Source of the DNA: Chryseobacterium sp. YIM B08800 | Lineage (GTDB): Bacteria; Bacteroidota; Bacteroidia; Flavobacteriales; Weeksellaceae | Direction: 5' to 3' | Assembly (NCBI RefSeq): GCF_026163565.1 | Contig: NZ_JAPDKN010000025.1 | Span: 62,001-126,000 of the forward strand | Length of the DNA stretch: 64,000 nucleotides | Shown: one piece after another, positions 1 through 8,522 of the stretch | How positions within the stretch are numbered: the stretch's first letter is position 1 | Layout of the letters: each line of letters begins with the position of its first letter | Translations under genes and position numbers: made by a program | The notes under the pieces: model-generated | Told to the model about the DNA's origin: nothing | Database searches by the model: none | Seen by the model: only the letters and a program-made list of their open reading frames with translations

Positions 1-1437
1 TTTCCGGGCTGGTTGTTTTATGCTTCGACTAATTTTGTTCCGGAAAATTCTTCGTGGCCAAATATTAAAGGTTTAAATTCATACATCGAAAGAACTCAAT
101 CCGTTTTACAAAATGGAAAATCAGACAACGAAATCCTGATGTATTGGCCTATTTATGACCAATGGGCAAATCCGAAAGGAAAAGATATGGCGTTTAAAAT
201 TCACAATATTGAAAAATGGTTGCATCCGACTGTATTTTATGAAAATCTTGAAAAATTAGGGAAATCAGGCTATTCTTTGGATATGATTTCGGATAAGATG
301 ATTTCTGAAGCGAAGTTTGAAAATCAGAATATTCAGGTTTCAAAAAATGGAGGTTCTTATAAAGTTTTAATTATTCCACAACTAAATTATTTTTCTGAAT
401 CAACTTTAAAAAATATTTTAAATCTGGCTCAAAATGGAGCTTCTGTGATTTTTCAAAGTGAGCCGAAAGACGTTCAGGGATTTTTTGAATTTGAAAAAAG
501 AAGAAATGAATTACAGTCTTTATGGTCTAAAATTTCTTTTCAGCAGGAAGGAATTTTAAAATCAGCAACATTCGGAAAAGGACAAATCGTTTTGAGTTCT
601 GATGTTGAAAAAGCCTTAGAATATTTAAAAATTGAAAGAGAAAAACTGACCGATACAGGATTGAAATTCGTCAGAAGAAAGTTCGATAACGGAAAATACT
701 ATTACATCGTCAATCACACTTCCAAAGAAATTAATCAGAATATTCCGCTGAATTTTGTTGGAAAACAAATTGCTTTGATGAATCCTGAAAATGGAGATTT
801 TGGAGTTGCCGAAACTCAGAATAATTCGGTAAAAGTTCAATTAAAATCAGGAGAATCTTTAATTATAAAAGCTTTAGAAATTCCGGATAATTCTATTTCA
901 AAATGGAAATACATTGAGAAAACAGACGCTCCGATTGTTTTAAACCAACCTTGGCAACTGACCTTCAAGGAAGGCGGTCCCGAACTTCCGAAGTCAAAAA
1001 CTTTAGACAAACTTCAACCTTGGACCAATTTCACAGACGATGCTTCAACGCAGAGTTTTTCGGGAACTGGAGTTTACACAACATCATTTAAATTAAATAA
1101 AAAAGCCGACGATTTTGTACTGAAATTCGACAAATTGTATGAAAGTGCAAAAGTCATTATCAACGGACAAGATGCCGGAATTGTCTGGAATCTTCCGTTT
1201 GAAATCAACGTCGGAAAATATTTGAAAAAAGGGAAAAATATCATTCAGATTGAAGTTTCAAACCTGATGGCAAACAGAATCCGTTATATGGACCAGAATA
1301 AAATCCAGTGGCGAAATTACCATGAAATCAATTTTGTAAACATCGATTACAAACCATTCGATGCATCCAACTGGAAAGTTCAGCCTTCCGGTCTGGATGG
1401 TGAAATTCAATTAATTCCGGTATATTTCTCAAAATAA
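1..1437 (+). CDS. GH106-type alpha-L-rhamnosidase, 3' fragment
   Basis: Partial gene: the frame is open from base 1, so the true start lies upstream; 478 residues are visible. The fragment opens with a PGWLFYASTNFV stretch and has MYWPIYDQW and NLPFEINV segments typical of large Bacteroidota GH106 alpha-L-rhamnosidases. The last ~160 residues look like a galactose-binding/GH2-like sugar-binding beta-sandwich (QPWQLTFKEGG, then a Y.T.F.L pattern and GxxAGIVWNLPF). GH106 enzymes remove terminal alpha-L-rhamnose from pectic chains such as RG-I, and the PL11, CE12 and GH105 genes downstream fit that role. The catalytic region is mostly outside the window, so family assignment rests on the C-terminal part and context. 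A protein of roughly 900-1100 residues would be normal for the family. Confidence 0.78.
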   Translation, partial: FPGWLFYASTNFVPENSSWPNIKGLNSYIERTQSVLQNGKSDNEILMYWPIYDQWANPKGKDMAFKIHNIEKWLHPTVFYENLEKLGKSGYSLDMISDKMISEAKFENQNIQVSKNGGSYKVLIIPQLNYFSESTLKNILNLAQNGASVIFQSEPKDVQGFFEFEKRRNELQSLWSKISFQQEGILKSATFGKGQIVLSSDVEKALEYLKIEREKLTDTGLKFVRRKFDNGKYYYIVNHTSKEINQNIPLNFVGKQIALMNPENGDFGVAETQNNSVKVQLKSGESLIIKALEIPDNSISKWKYIEKTDAPIVLNQPWQLTFKEGGPELPKSKTLDKLQPWTNFTDDASTQSFSGTGVYTTSFKLNKKADDFVLKFDKLYESAKVIINGQDAGIVWNLPFEINVGKYLKKGKNIIQIEVSNLMANRIRYMDQNKIQWRNYHEINFVNIDYKPFDASNWKVQPSGLDGEIQLIPVYFSK

Positions 1438-1454
1438 TTTAATGACAGTCTGCA

Positions 1455-1560
1455 ATTTACAATCTTTGTGTTCTTAGCTGAGTTTACGCCTTTGCGAACT
1501 TAAAAACATTTAGTAGTTAAAAAAAACTTTGTGGACTTTGCGTTAAAAATTTTAGAAAAA
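1455..1560. repeat. low-complexity dispersed intergenic motif
   Basis: The gap after the rhamnosidase contains phrases of the type CTTTGTGTTCTTAGC, GCCTTTGCGAACTT and CTTTGTGGACTTTGCG, a kind of degenerate intergenic repeat common in Flavobacteriia. No gene is visible here. A similar style (ATCTGTGTGATCTGTGTGAG) occurs near 43210-43240 and an ATTCGTGAATTCGTGGC phrase near 24897. Confidence 0.4.
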
Positions 1561-1589
1561 CGGGTTAAATTAAATAGTATAATAAAATT

Positions 1590-2393
1590 ATGAAACAAGT
1601 CATAGTAAAAACATTAGTATTAGGAACGCTCCTCACATTCGGATTTTCCAATGCTCAACAGAAACCGAAAGTTGTTTTAGATAACTTTTTCAATAACGAA
1701 AAAAAGGAAAACAAAGAAACCAAAATCCTTGAATCTTGGCATTATACCTGGAACGACACTTCAAATGGAGGATTTTCTTTGCTGGGTGAAATCTTCCAGA
1801 AGCAAGGCGCAGAAATCAGCACTTTGACGACCGCTCTATCAAAAAAAGATTTGAAAAAAGCCAATATTTACATTATCGTTGACGCTGATATCGACAAAGA
1901 AGCTTATGGAGGAAAAGCCAATCTTATTGATGCCAATTCTATCAAAAACCTTACGGAATGGGTGAAAAAAGGTGGCGTTTTGGTTTTGATGAGCAACGAC
2001 AACGGAAATTCTGAGTTTGAACATTTCAACAGATTGGCGGGAGAATTCGGGATTCATTTCAATGATGACAGTTACAACCGTGTTCAGAAAAGAGAATTTG
2101 AACAAGGGAAAGTAATGGTTCCTGCTGGAAATGAGGTTTTCTCCGAGCAAAAATTATATATGAAAGAAGTAAGTTCGATAGATGTAAAAGCTCCTGCCAA
2201 AGCCATTTTGACGGCAGAAGGCAAAAATATCGGTGCGATTGCAAAAGTCGGCAAAGGAACCGTTTTCGCGTTGGGTGACCCGTGGTGCTACAACGAATAT
2301 ATCGACGGGAAAAAACTTCCGACAGATTTCACAAATTATCAGGGGACTGAAGAATGGGTAAAGTGGTTGCTGAAGCAGGTTTCTAAAAAATAA
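1590..2393 (+). CDS. secreted DUF4350-like (GATase-fold-like) protein of the pectin locus
   Basis: 267 residues with a clear signal peptide ending at NAQ (~residue 22). The body alternates strands and helices like a class-I glutamine amidotransferase/ThuA-type fold: IYIIVDADID (~residues 88-97), GGVLVLMSNDNGN (~130-142) and GTVFALGDPWCYN near the end. I see no clear nucleophilic Cys elbow, so it may bind rather than hydrolyse. Proteins of this DUF4350-like type often sit beside, or are fused to, GH105 unsaturated rhamnogalacturonyl hydrolases in Bacteroidota, which fits this locus. It lies 152 bp after the GH106 gene and ~555 bp before the lyase. Exact function is unknown; a periplasmic accessory to RG-I breakdown is an inference. 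Confidence 0.6.
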   Translation: MKQVIVKTLVLGTLLTFGFSNAQQKPKVVLDNFFNNEKKENKETKILESWHYTWNDTSNGGFSLLGEIFQKQGAEISTLTTALSKKDLKKANIYIIVDADIDKEAYGGKANLIDANSIKNLTEWVKKGGVLVLMSNDNGNSEFEHFNRLAGEFGIHFNDDSYNRVQKREFEQGKVMVPAGNEVFSEQKLYMKEVSSIDVKAPAKAILTAEGKNIGAIAKVGKGTVFALGDPWCYNEYIDGKKLPTDFTNYQGTEEWVKWLLKQVSKK

Positions 2394-2462
2394 TTGAATT
2401 TGTGCAATCGGTTGAGCTGAAGTGATTGAATTTATTTGACTACGTCGAACCACGTTGTTAGG

Positions 2463-2556
2463 TTTGGGCAGCTTTTTCCGCCCTCCGTTCTCGCTTTTTT
2501 GTCTCCGCTTTGCTACGACAAAAAGAGCTCCACTCAGGTCGGGCTGCGAGAAATCG
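2463..2556 (+). repeat. dispersed intergenic repeat, copy 1
   Basis: A ~95-bp element starting TTTGGGCAGC, with GCTTTTTTG in the middle and AAAAAGAGCTCC...TCGGG..GCGAGA at the end. A clearly similar copy in the same orientation lies at 16005-16099. Both are followed 54-64 bp later by a long perfect inverted repeat built on TCAAGGTT/AACCTTGA. Short ORFs across it are not convincing genes. Confidence 0.75.
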
Positions 2557-2619
2557 AGGAATGAGATTCATCGATTCAAAGTGAAAATAAAAGATTAGAG
2601 ATAAATTCAATGTAAAAAA

Positions 2620-2650
2620 TCCTTGTCAAGGTTTTAAACCTTGACAAGGA
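2620..2650. repeat. perfect 15-bp inverted repeat (TCAAGGTTT family), copy 1
   Basis: Arms at 2620-2634 and 2636-2650 are exact reverse complements around a single central T; the arm is TCCTTGTCAAGGTTT. A related hairpin with 15-bp arms lies at 16153-16185. It lacks a following T-tract, so it is not a standard terminator. Confidence 0.8.
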
Positions 2651-2755
2651 TAACAAAGGGAAGCAAGTTGATTTCGGAAGGCAAAGATTAAAATTTGGCT
2701 TTTGGTAAAACGTAAAGTAATTATTCTTGTCCGCTAAAAAATTGAAATATAATTT

Positions 2756-2904
2756 ACAGGTCGCTCTTCTAAAGCTTTAATTCATTGAATAATTATTTTC
2801 TATTAACAGTTCGTTTTTAAAGGAACTTTTTAAAATCCCAGCGGGATTTACTGTTAATAGATAAAATGAAGAACATACAAACAAGCTCCGTAGGAGCGAC
2901 CTGT
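2756..2904. repeat. nested inverted-repeat element (MITE/REP-like)
   Basis: Outer arms ACAGGTCGCTC (2756-2766) and GAGCGACCTGT (2894-2904) are exact reverse complements. Inside them TCTATTAACAGT (2799-2810) pairs with ACTGTTAATAGA (2850-2861), and the core holds AAATCCCAGCGGGATTT and GCTCCGTAGGAGC hairpins. The ~150-bp unit could fold into one cruciform-like structure. It sits just before the lyase gene. Confidence 0.7.
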
Positions 2905-2949
2905 TGCTTCATCTTTTTTATAGAAAAAAAATGAAAAATAATGTGCATT

Positions 2950-4842
2950 ATGAAAATTAAATACATATTCATTACATCTGTCATTTTTCTTTCGCAAACC
3001 ATTTTTGCCCAAAGACAAATGGAATACCTGAAAAGAGGAATCGTTGCGATTCCTTCAGAATCAGGCGTTTTTGTGAGTTGGCGTTTATTGGGAACAGAGG
3101 AACAAAATGCGAAATTTGATGTTTATCGTACAGAATATCGCACAAAAGGTGCCTATACAAAAAAACTAAATAAAGAACCACTTCTTGAAGGAACCAACTT
3201 TTTAGATAAAACGGCAAAAAAAGGCAAAGGTTACACCTATTTTATTCAATCTTTTGGTGAGGATTTGACTGTCAATTATGATTATGCAAAATATACAGCA
3301 AATCAGAAACCTTATTTTTCAATTCCGTTGAAAACGCCTGAAGGCTACACTCCGAATGACGCTTCTGTTGCTGATTTGGACGGTGATGGAGAATACGAAA
3401 TTATTCTTCATCAAACAGGAAGGTCGCACGACAACAGTCAGAAAGGAGAGACAGACCCGCCGATTATTCAGGCTTATAAAATGAATGGAACGTTTTTATG
3501 GGAAATTAATTTAGGTAAAAATATAAGAGAAGGAGCTCATTACACGCAGTTTTTAGTTTATGATTTAGACCAAGACGGAAAAGCTGAAATCGTAATGAAA
3601 ACCGCCGACGGAAGCAAAGACGGAAAAGGAAAATATATTGGTGACCCAACCAAAAATTACGTCAATGAAAACGGAATGATTCTTTCCGGACCGGAATTTC
3701 TGACGGTTTTTAACGGAGAAACCGGAGCGGAAATTAATACCGTAAATTATGAAGTTCCAAGATTTTCAGGCAGCTTGAATCCGACCAACGAAGAAATGAC
3801 GGAAACTTGGGGAGACGCAAAAGGAAACCGCATCGACCGATTTTTGGGAGCTGTTGCTTATTTGGACGGAAAAACTCCGAGTGTAATTATGTCAAGAGGA
3901 TATTACACAAGAACTGCGATTGCAGCTTGGGATTTTAAAGATAAAAAACTGAGTCTTCGCTGGCTGTTTGATACTGAAAGTTCGGAAGAAAATAAAAAAT
4001 ACCGCGGACAAGGAAATCACAATTTGAGCATTGCAGATGTAGATAATGACGGTAAAGACGAAATTATTTTTGGCGCAATGACGGTTGATGATGACGGAAA
4101 AGTTTTGAACAGCACAGGTTACGGTCATGGCGATGCGCTGCACGTTGGAGATTTAGACCCGTCAAATCCTGGATTGGAGATTTTTGACATTCAGGAGAGA
4201 TTTGATGATGCAGGAGCGCATTTCAAAGACGGAAAAACAGGGGAAGTTTTATGGAAATTACCTTCGACGGTTTACAGTAAAGCAGGCAAATTTCAGGGGC
4301 CGGGAAGAGGTTTGTCTTTAAATATTGACCCTCGTTATGAAGGTTCAGAATGTTGGGCAGCCGGAGCAGGTGTGAAAGGTCTCTATGATGCGAAAGGAAA
4401 AAAAATCAGCGATAAAAACCCGGCTGTTAATATGGGAATTTATTGGGACGGTGATTTTCTTAGTGAAATTTTAGACGGAACTGTTGTTTCAAAATGGGAC
4501 TGGAAAAAAGAAAAATCGAATTTAATTTTTGATGCTAAAAATTTCCAGTGTGAATCGAATAACGGAACTAAAAAGAACCCTTCTTTGGTTGCCGATTTAT
4601 TTGGCGACTGGCGTGAAGAAGTGATGTACAGAACTGCCGATAACAAGGAATTGAGGATTTTTTCTACAACCATTCCTACGAAACACAGATTGTATACCTT
4701 GATGCATAATCCGCAATACCGATTAAGTATCGTTTGGCAAAATGTCGGTTATAATCAGCCACCACATACCGATTATTATCTGGATGAATCGGTGAAAGAA
4801 ATTCCGAAACCCAATATTTATACAGTAATTCCTAAAAAATAA
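2950..4842 (+). CDS. rhamnogalacturonan lyase, PL11
   Basis: About 630 residues, the usual length for PL11 rhamnogalacturonan lyases, which cut RG-I between GalA and rhamnose by beta-elimination. I start at ATG 2950, which begins directly with the signal peptide (KIKYIFITSVIFLSQTIFAQ); an in-frame ATG at 2941 only adds three residues. After a short Fn3-like N-terminal domain (RGIVAIP...VSWRLLG) the protein shows the FG-GAP-like, calcium-rich propeller of the family: ASVADLDGDGEYEI, VYDLDQDGKAEIV, SIADVDNDGKDEI. The C-terminus has ADLFGDWREEV and HTDYYLD, typical of the family. It starts a tight run with CE12 (6-bp gap) and GH105 (7-bp gap), so the three are likely co-transcribed. Confidence 0.92.
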   Translation: MKIKYIFITSVIFLSQTIFAQRQMEYLKRGIVAIPSESGVFVSWRLLGTEEQNAKFDVYRTEYRTKGAYTKKLNKEPLLEGTNFLDKTAKKGKGYTYFIQSFGEDLTVNYDYAKYTANQKPYFSIPLKTPEGYTPNDASVADLDGDGEYEIILHQTGRSHDNSQKGETDPPIIQAYKMNGTFLWEINLGKNIREGAHYTQFLVYDLDQDGKAEIVMKTADGSKDGKGKYIGDPTKNYVNENGMILSGPEFLTVFNGETGAEINTVNYEVPRFSGSLNPTNEEMTETWGDAKGNRIDRFLGAVAYLDGKTPSVIMSRGYYTRTAIAAWDFKDKKLSLRWLFDTESSEENKKYRGQGNHNLSIADVDNDGKDEIIFGAMTVDDDGKVLNSTGYGHGDALHVGDLDPSNPGLEIFDIQERFDDAGAHFKDGKTGEVLWKLPSTVYSKAGKFQGPGRGLSLNIDPRYEGSECWAAGAGVKGLYDAKGKKISDKNPAVNMGIYWDGDFLSEILDGTVVSKWDWKKEKSNLIFDAKNFQCESNNGTKKNPSLVADLFGDWREEVMYRTADNKELRIFSTTIPTKHRLYTLMHNPQYRLSIVWQNVGYNQPPHTDYYLDESVKEIPKPNIYTVIPKK

Positions 4843-4848
4843 TCAATT

Positions 4849-5625
4849 ATGAAAATCAAAATCATTATTCCGCTTATCTTATTGGTTGTATTTGTTGGAG
4901 TTTCATTTCAAAAAATTCAGAACAAACCTGTTCTTTATATTATTGGTGATTCTACGGTACAAAACGGTTCCGGAAAAGGCGCAGATTCACTTTGGGGATG
5001 GGGAAGTTTTATGAATTTATATTTTAATACAGATAAAATCGAAATTCAAAATCATGCGAAAGGCGGACGAAGCAGTCGAACTTTTATCACAGAAGGACGA
5101 TGGGATTCAATAATGAAAACCATTAAAAAAGGAGATTATGTTTTAATGCAGTTTGGTCATAACGATGGCGGTGAATTAGCCGATACATTACGAGCAAGGG
5201 GAACTATCAAAGGAATTGGAGAAGAATCAAAAGATATTTACAATCCTATCCGAAAATTAAACGAAACGGTTTATACTTACGGTTATTATATGAGGAAATA
5301 TGCGAATGAAACGAAAGCTAAAGGAGCGATTCCTATCATCGTTTCTCCTGTTCCGAGAAATAAATTTGATAAAAACGGAAATATAGAAAAAGATCAGTAT
5401 GGAGTTTGGGCTCAAGAAGTTGCAAAACAGACCGGTGCTTATTTTTTAGATTTAAATACAATGGTCATTGCAAAATATGAAGAAATAGGCTCTGAAAAAG
5501 TGAAAGCTTTCTTTCCAAAAGACCATACTCATACCAATGAGGCAGGAGCAACTCTCAATGCAGAATTGGTGACGAAAGGAATTAAAGATTTAAAAGGTTG
5601 TCAACTTAAAAAATATATAAAATAA
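4849..5625 (+). CDS. rhamnogalacturonan acetylesterase, CE12 (SGNH hydrolase)
   Basis: 258 residues with an N-terminal hydrophobic signal/anchor segment (residues 4-20) and no lipobox. The SGNH blocks are present: block I IIGDSTVQNG with nucleophile Ser35, block II Gly in HAKGGRSSRTF, block III FGHNDGG with the Asn, and the Asp-His dyad in PKDHTHTNEAG. This matches CE12 enzymes such as YesT/RhgT and fungal RGAE, which remove acetyl groups from RG-I galacturonate and so open the chain to lyases and hydrolases. It lies between the PL11 and GH105 genes with 6- and 7-bp gaps, strongly suggesting one transcript and one substrate. Confidence 0.92.
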   Translation: MKIKIIIPLILLVVFVGVSFQKIQNKPVLYIIGDSTVQNGSGKGADSLWGWGSFMNLYFNTDKIEIQNHAKGGRSSRTFITEGRWDSIMKTIKKGDYVLMQFGHNDGGELADTLRARGTIKGIGEESKDIYNPIRKLNETVYTYGYYMRKYANETKAKGAIPIIVSPVPRNKFDKNGNIEKDQYGVWAQEVAKQTGAYFLDLNTMVIAKYEEIGSEKVKAFFPKDHTHTNEAGATLNAELVTKGIKDLKGCQLKKYIK

Positions 5626-5632
5626 AGATATT

Positions 5633-6793
5633 ATGAAAAAACTATTAACAGCAAGCTTTTTTGCACTGATTTTGGGAGGCGTTACTTCCTGCTCGGTTCA
5701 GAAACAGACTACTGCAAGCAAAGTAGAGCTTCCGAATAAAAAAGAGGTTTTGGAAGTTTCAAGAAGAGCCAATCAATATTTCATGAACAAATGGCCCGAT
5801 ACAGGAAAAGATATCGTCGGTAAAAAAGTGTGGCCAAGTAATCTTTGGACGAGGGCTGTTTATTATGAAGGACTCATTGCATTGTATAAAGTTGATCCTA
5901 AAAAAGAATATTATGATTACGCAATGTCGTGGGCAAATAATCACAAATGGGATCTGATGCGTGGAACTTACACCAGAAATGCAGATCATCAGGCTTGTGG
6001 ACAAACCTACATAGATTTGTATGAAATCGATGGTAAAAAGCATCCTGAAAGAATTAAAAATATAAAAGCATCGATGGACAGTATGATTGTTACGCCAAAA
6101 GTTGATGATTGGTGGTGGATTGATGCGCTTCAAATGAGCATGCCGATTTTTACTAAATTGGGTAGAATTACAGGAGAGCAGAAATATTTCGATAAAAACT
6201 ACGAAATGTATGCTTACACAAAATATAAACACGGAGGAAATGGCCTGTACAATCAGGCCGATAAAATTTGGTGGAGAGACAAAAGCTTTGTTCCGCCTTA
6301 CAAAGAACCGAATGGGGAAGATTGTTATTGGAGCAGAGGTAACGGTTGGGTAGTGGCTGCTTTGGCTAAAACCCTTGAAGATACGCCAAAATCTGATCCT
6401 CATTATCAGGAATATTTGCAGGATTATAAAGATTTGCTGGCTGCTTTACTTCCGATTCAGCGTGAAGATGGCTTCTGGAATGTGAGTTTACACGATCCGA
6501 CGAATTTTGGAGGAAAAGAAATGACAGGAACCGCTTTATTCGTTTACGGAATGGCGTATGGAATTAATAATGGATTAATCGACAGAGATACTTATCTGCC
6601 TGTTTTAGTAAAAGCCTGGAATGCAATTGTGAAAGATTCAGTTCAGCCAAACGGATTTTTAGGTTGGGTACAGGGAACGGGAAAAGAACCAAAAGACGGA
6701 CAGCCACTTTCTGTAAGCAAAGAACCGGATTTTGAAGACTACGGTTTAGGCTGTTTATTGCTTGCCGGAAGCGAAGTTTATAAATTGAAATAA
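5633..6793 (+). CDS. unsaturated rhamnogalacturonyl hydrolase, GH105 lipoprotein
   Basis: 386 residues. A type II signal peptide ends in GGVTSC with lipidated Cys20, so the enzyme is probably periplasmic and membrane-anchored. The body is an (alpha/alpha)6 barrel of the YteR type: WTRAVYYEGLIALY, NADHQACGQTYIDLY (with the likely catalytic Asp118), WWWIDALQMSMP, WSRGNGWVVAALAK and GTALFVYGMAYGINNG. GH105 enzymes hydrate the unsaturated uronic acid left by the lyase and release rhamnose-bearing products. Third gene of the PL11-CE12-GH105 run and followed by a terminator at 6816-6850, so this block ends here. Confidence 0.93.
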   Translation: MKKLLTASFFALILGGVTSCSVQKQTTASKVELPNKKEVLEVSRRANQYFMNKWPDTGKDIVGKKVWPSNLWTRAVYYEGLIALYKVDPKKEYYDYAMSWANNHKWDLMRGTYTRNADHQACGQTYIDLYEIDGKKHPERIKNIKASMDSMIVTPKVDDWWWIDALQMSMPIFTKLGRITGEQKYFDKNYEMYAYTKYKHGGNGLYNQADKIWWRDKSFVPPYKEPNGEDCYWSRGNGWVVAALAKTLEDTPKSDPHYQEYLQDYKDLLAALLPIQREDGFWNVSLHDPTNFGGKEMTGTALFVYGMAYGINNGLIDRDTYLPVLVKAWNAIVKDSVQPNGFLGWVQGTGKEPKDGQPLSVSKEPDFEDYGLGCLLLAGSEVYKLK

Positions 6794-6815
6794 ATTTAAC
6801 TTTTAAGTAAAATTG

Positions 6816-6850
6816 AAAGGCTTAATGATGAAAATCGTTAAGTCTTTTTT
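6816..6850 (+). terminator. Rho-independent terminator after GH105
   Basis: AAAGGCTTAATGAT pairs with ATCGTTAAGTCTTT (two G.U pairs) around a GAAA loop and is followed by a T-run. It closes the PL11-CE12-GH105 block. Confidence 0.8.
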
Positions 6851-7046
6851 GTTGATTTAAAAATGAAAACCGTGTTTGAATTATTAAAAAGCAAGAATAA
6901 TGAAGAATTGATGTATATTTTTGGTAAAAGGTTTTTAATTACAATCTGATTAAAGTCGATGTAACTGTCATTAAAACAATGAGTTGGAGAATTTGTATTT
7001 AACAAAATAAAAAATCTTATTTTTTCAAAAGTTTAAGCATGACACT

Positions 7047-7074
7047 ACAAGATGCGCAATCGATTACATCTTGT
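7047..7074. promoter_or_regulatory. 8-bp inverted repeat upstream of rhaT
   Basis: ACAAGATG (7047-7054) and CATCTTGT (7067-7074) are exact reverse complements 12 bp apart, 32 bp before the rhaT start. It could be an operator, perhaps for the locus GntR regulator, but nothing in the sequence proves that. The rest of the 312-bp gap is AT-rich with no gene. Confidence 0.35.
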
Positions 7075-7105
7075 TAATTTTCAAACTCAACCAATACGAT
7101 AAATT

Positions 7106-8194
7106 ATGAATGCATTATTAGGAGTTATTTTCCATTTTTTAGGAGGCTTTTCTTCAGGTAGTTTTTATCTGCCTTACAAGAAAGTGAAGGGATGGCAATG
7201 GGAAACTTTTTGGTTGATTGGCGGTGTATTTTCCTGGATCATTGTTCCGCCTTTGGCTGCATTTCTTACCATTCCTAATTTCTGGGAAATTATTCAGAAT
7301 GAAAGTTCATCAATTTTAGGATTAACTTTTCTATTTGGAGCACTTTGGGGAATTGGTGGTTTTATGTATGGTTTGGGAGTTCGCTATTTGGGGGTTGCTT
7401 TGGGTAGCAGCATCATGTTGGGACTTACCATGGTCATTGGTTCGCTTTTGCCTTCTATTTATTATGAATTTAATCCACAAGACGGGAAAGATAATATTGG
7501 TTTAATGCTTTCCAGCGATTGGGGAAGAATGGTTCTTTTAGGGCTTTTAATTTGTGTAGTCGGAATTGTCATCAGTGGAAAAGCTGGTGTGATGAAAGAC
7601 AAAGAACTTCAATCTGATTCTATTGATCCTCATGGAATGGAAGTAAAAACAGAATATAAATTTGGGCTAGGATTAATTGTAGCTATTATTTCCGGTGTTT
7701 TAAGCGCGTGTTTCAATTTTGGTCTGGAAGCGGGAAAGCCAATGGCAATCGTCGCTAACGAAGCCTGGAAAATAGCAAATCCTTCGCAGGGAGAATTTCT
7801 TTTTCAGAATAATGTAACCTATGTTGTGGTACTTTGGGGCGGAATGGCTTCTAATCTTATCGGTTGCCTTTATCTGTCATTTAAAAATAAATCTTACACA
7901 GATTATACAAAAAAGAATGTACCTGTTGTAAAAAATATCATTTTCTGTGCATTGGCAGGAACGATGTGGTTTTTACAGTTTTTCTTTTACGGAATGGGAG
8001 AAAGTAAAATGGGAAATGGCCCAAGCTCATGGATCTTGCACATGGCATTTATTATTTTAATAGCCAATTTGTGGGGTGTTATCATTAAAGAATGGAAAGG
8101 AGTTTCCAAAAAAACGATTTCTACCATTATTTTCGGAATGATTGTCATGTTTATCTCCATTTTAACGGTAGGATACGGAAATTCTTTGCGATAA
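7106..8194 (+). CDS. rhaT: L-rhamnose/proton symporter RhaT
   Basis: 362 residues with about ten membrane-spanning segments from the first residues onward. The opening (LGVIFHFLGGFSSGSFYLPYKKVKGW), GGFMYGLGVRYLGVALGSS and GNGPSSWILHMAFIILIANLWG segments are characteristic of RhaT. E. coli RhaT is 344 residues, so the length fits; a soluble stretch around residues 175-190 (MKDKELQSDSIDPHGME) may be a cytoplasmic loop. It would import L-rhamnose freed in the periplasm by the GH106 and GH105 enzymes. It stands alone between terminators at 6816 and 8259, so it probably has its own promoter and regulation. Confidence 0.95.
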   Translation: MNALLGVIFHFLGGFSSGSFYLPYKKVKGWQWETFWLIGGVFSWIIVPPLAAFLTIPNFWEIIQNESSSILGLTFLFGALWGIGGFMYGLGVRYLGVALGSSIMLGLTMVIGSLLPSIYYEFNPQDGKDNIGLMLSSDWGRMVLLGLLICVVGIVISGKAGVMKDKELQSDSIDPHGMEVKTEYKFGLGLIVAIISGVLSACFNFGLEAGKPMAIVANEAWKIANPSQGEFLFQNNVTYVVVLWGGMASNLIGCLYLSFKNKSYTDYTKKNVPVVKNIIFCALAGTMWFLQFFFYGMGESKMGNGPSSWILHMAFIILIANLWGVIIKEWKGVSKKTISTIIFGMIVMFISILTVGYGNSLR

Positions 8195-8258
8195 AAATGT
8201 ACAGCATTTAAAATTTTATTTTTATCATATTCATATAGTTAAGAGTTAGAAGCTCAAT

Positions 8259-8286
8259 AAGGCACTGATCTTTCAGTGTCTTTTTT
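8259..8286 (+). terminator. Rho-independent terminator after rhaT
   Basis: GGCACTGA (8261-8268) pairs with TCAGTGTC (8273-8280) around TCTT (G.U at the end pair) and is followed by TTTTTT. The remaining ~235 bp before susC is AT-rich; a weak TACTTTG box near 8480 is the only promoter-like string I see. Confidence 0.88.
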
Positions 8287-8522
8287 ATACTAATCAATGA
8301 ATGTTTTTTTGATGACAATCATTATACTATTGTTTTATAATTCTAAAATTTATCAAAGTTTACATAATTGAATTGCTAATTATTTTAAATTTTAAATCTG
8401 ATTTTTGTAAAAAATTAAGATAAATTATGAGTTTTGTAATACAGGATATTGCAGGATGCCAGAACTTCAGCAACTGTGTACTTTGGTAACATGATAATTA
8501 ATGTAAATAAAAGTTAATATAT

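Noticed and set aside
5759..6403. 214-residue frame on the opposite strand inside the GH105 gene
   Set aside because: It lies fully inside a strongly supported gene and lacks family features; it is a shadow of the coding strand.
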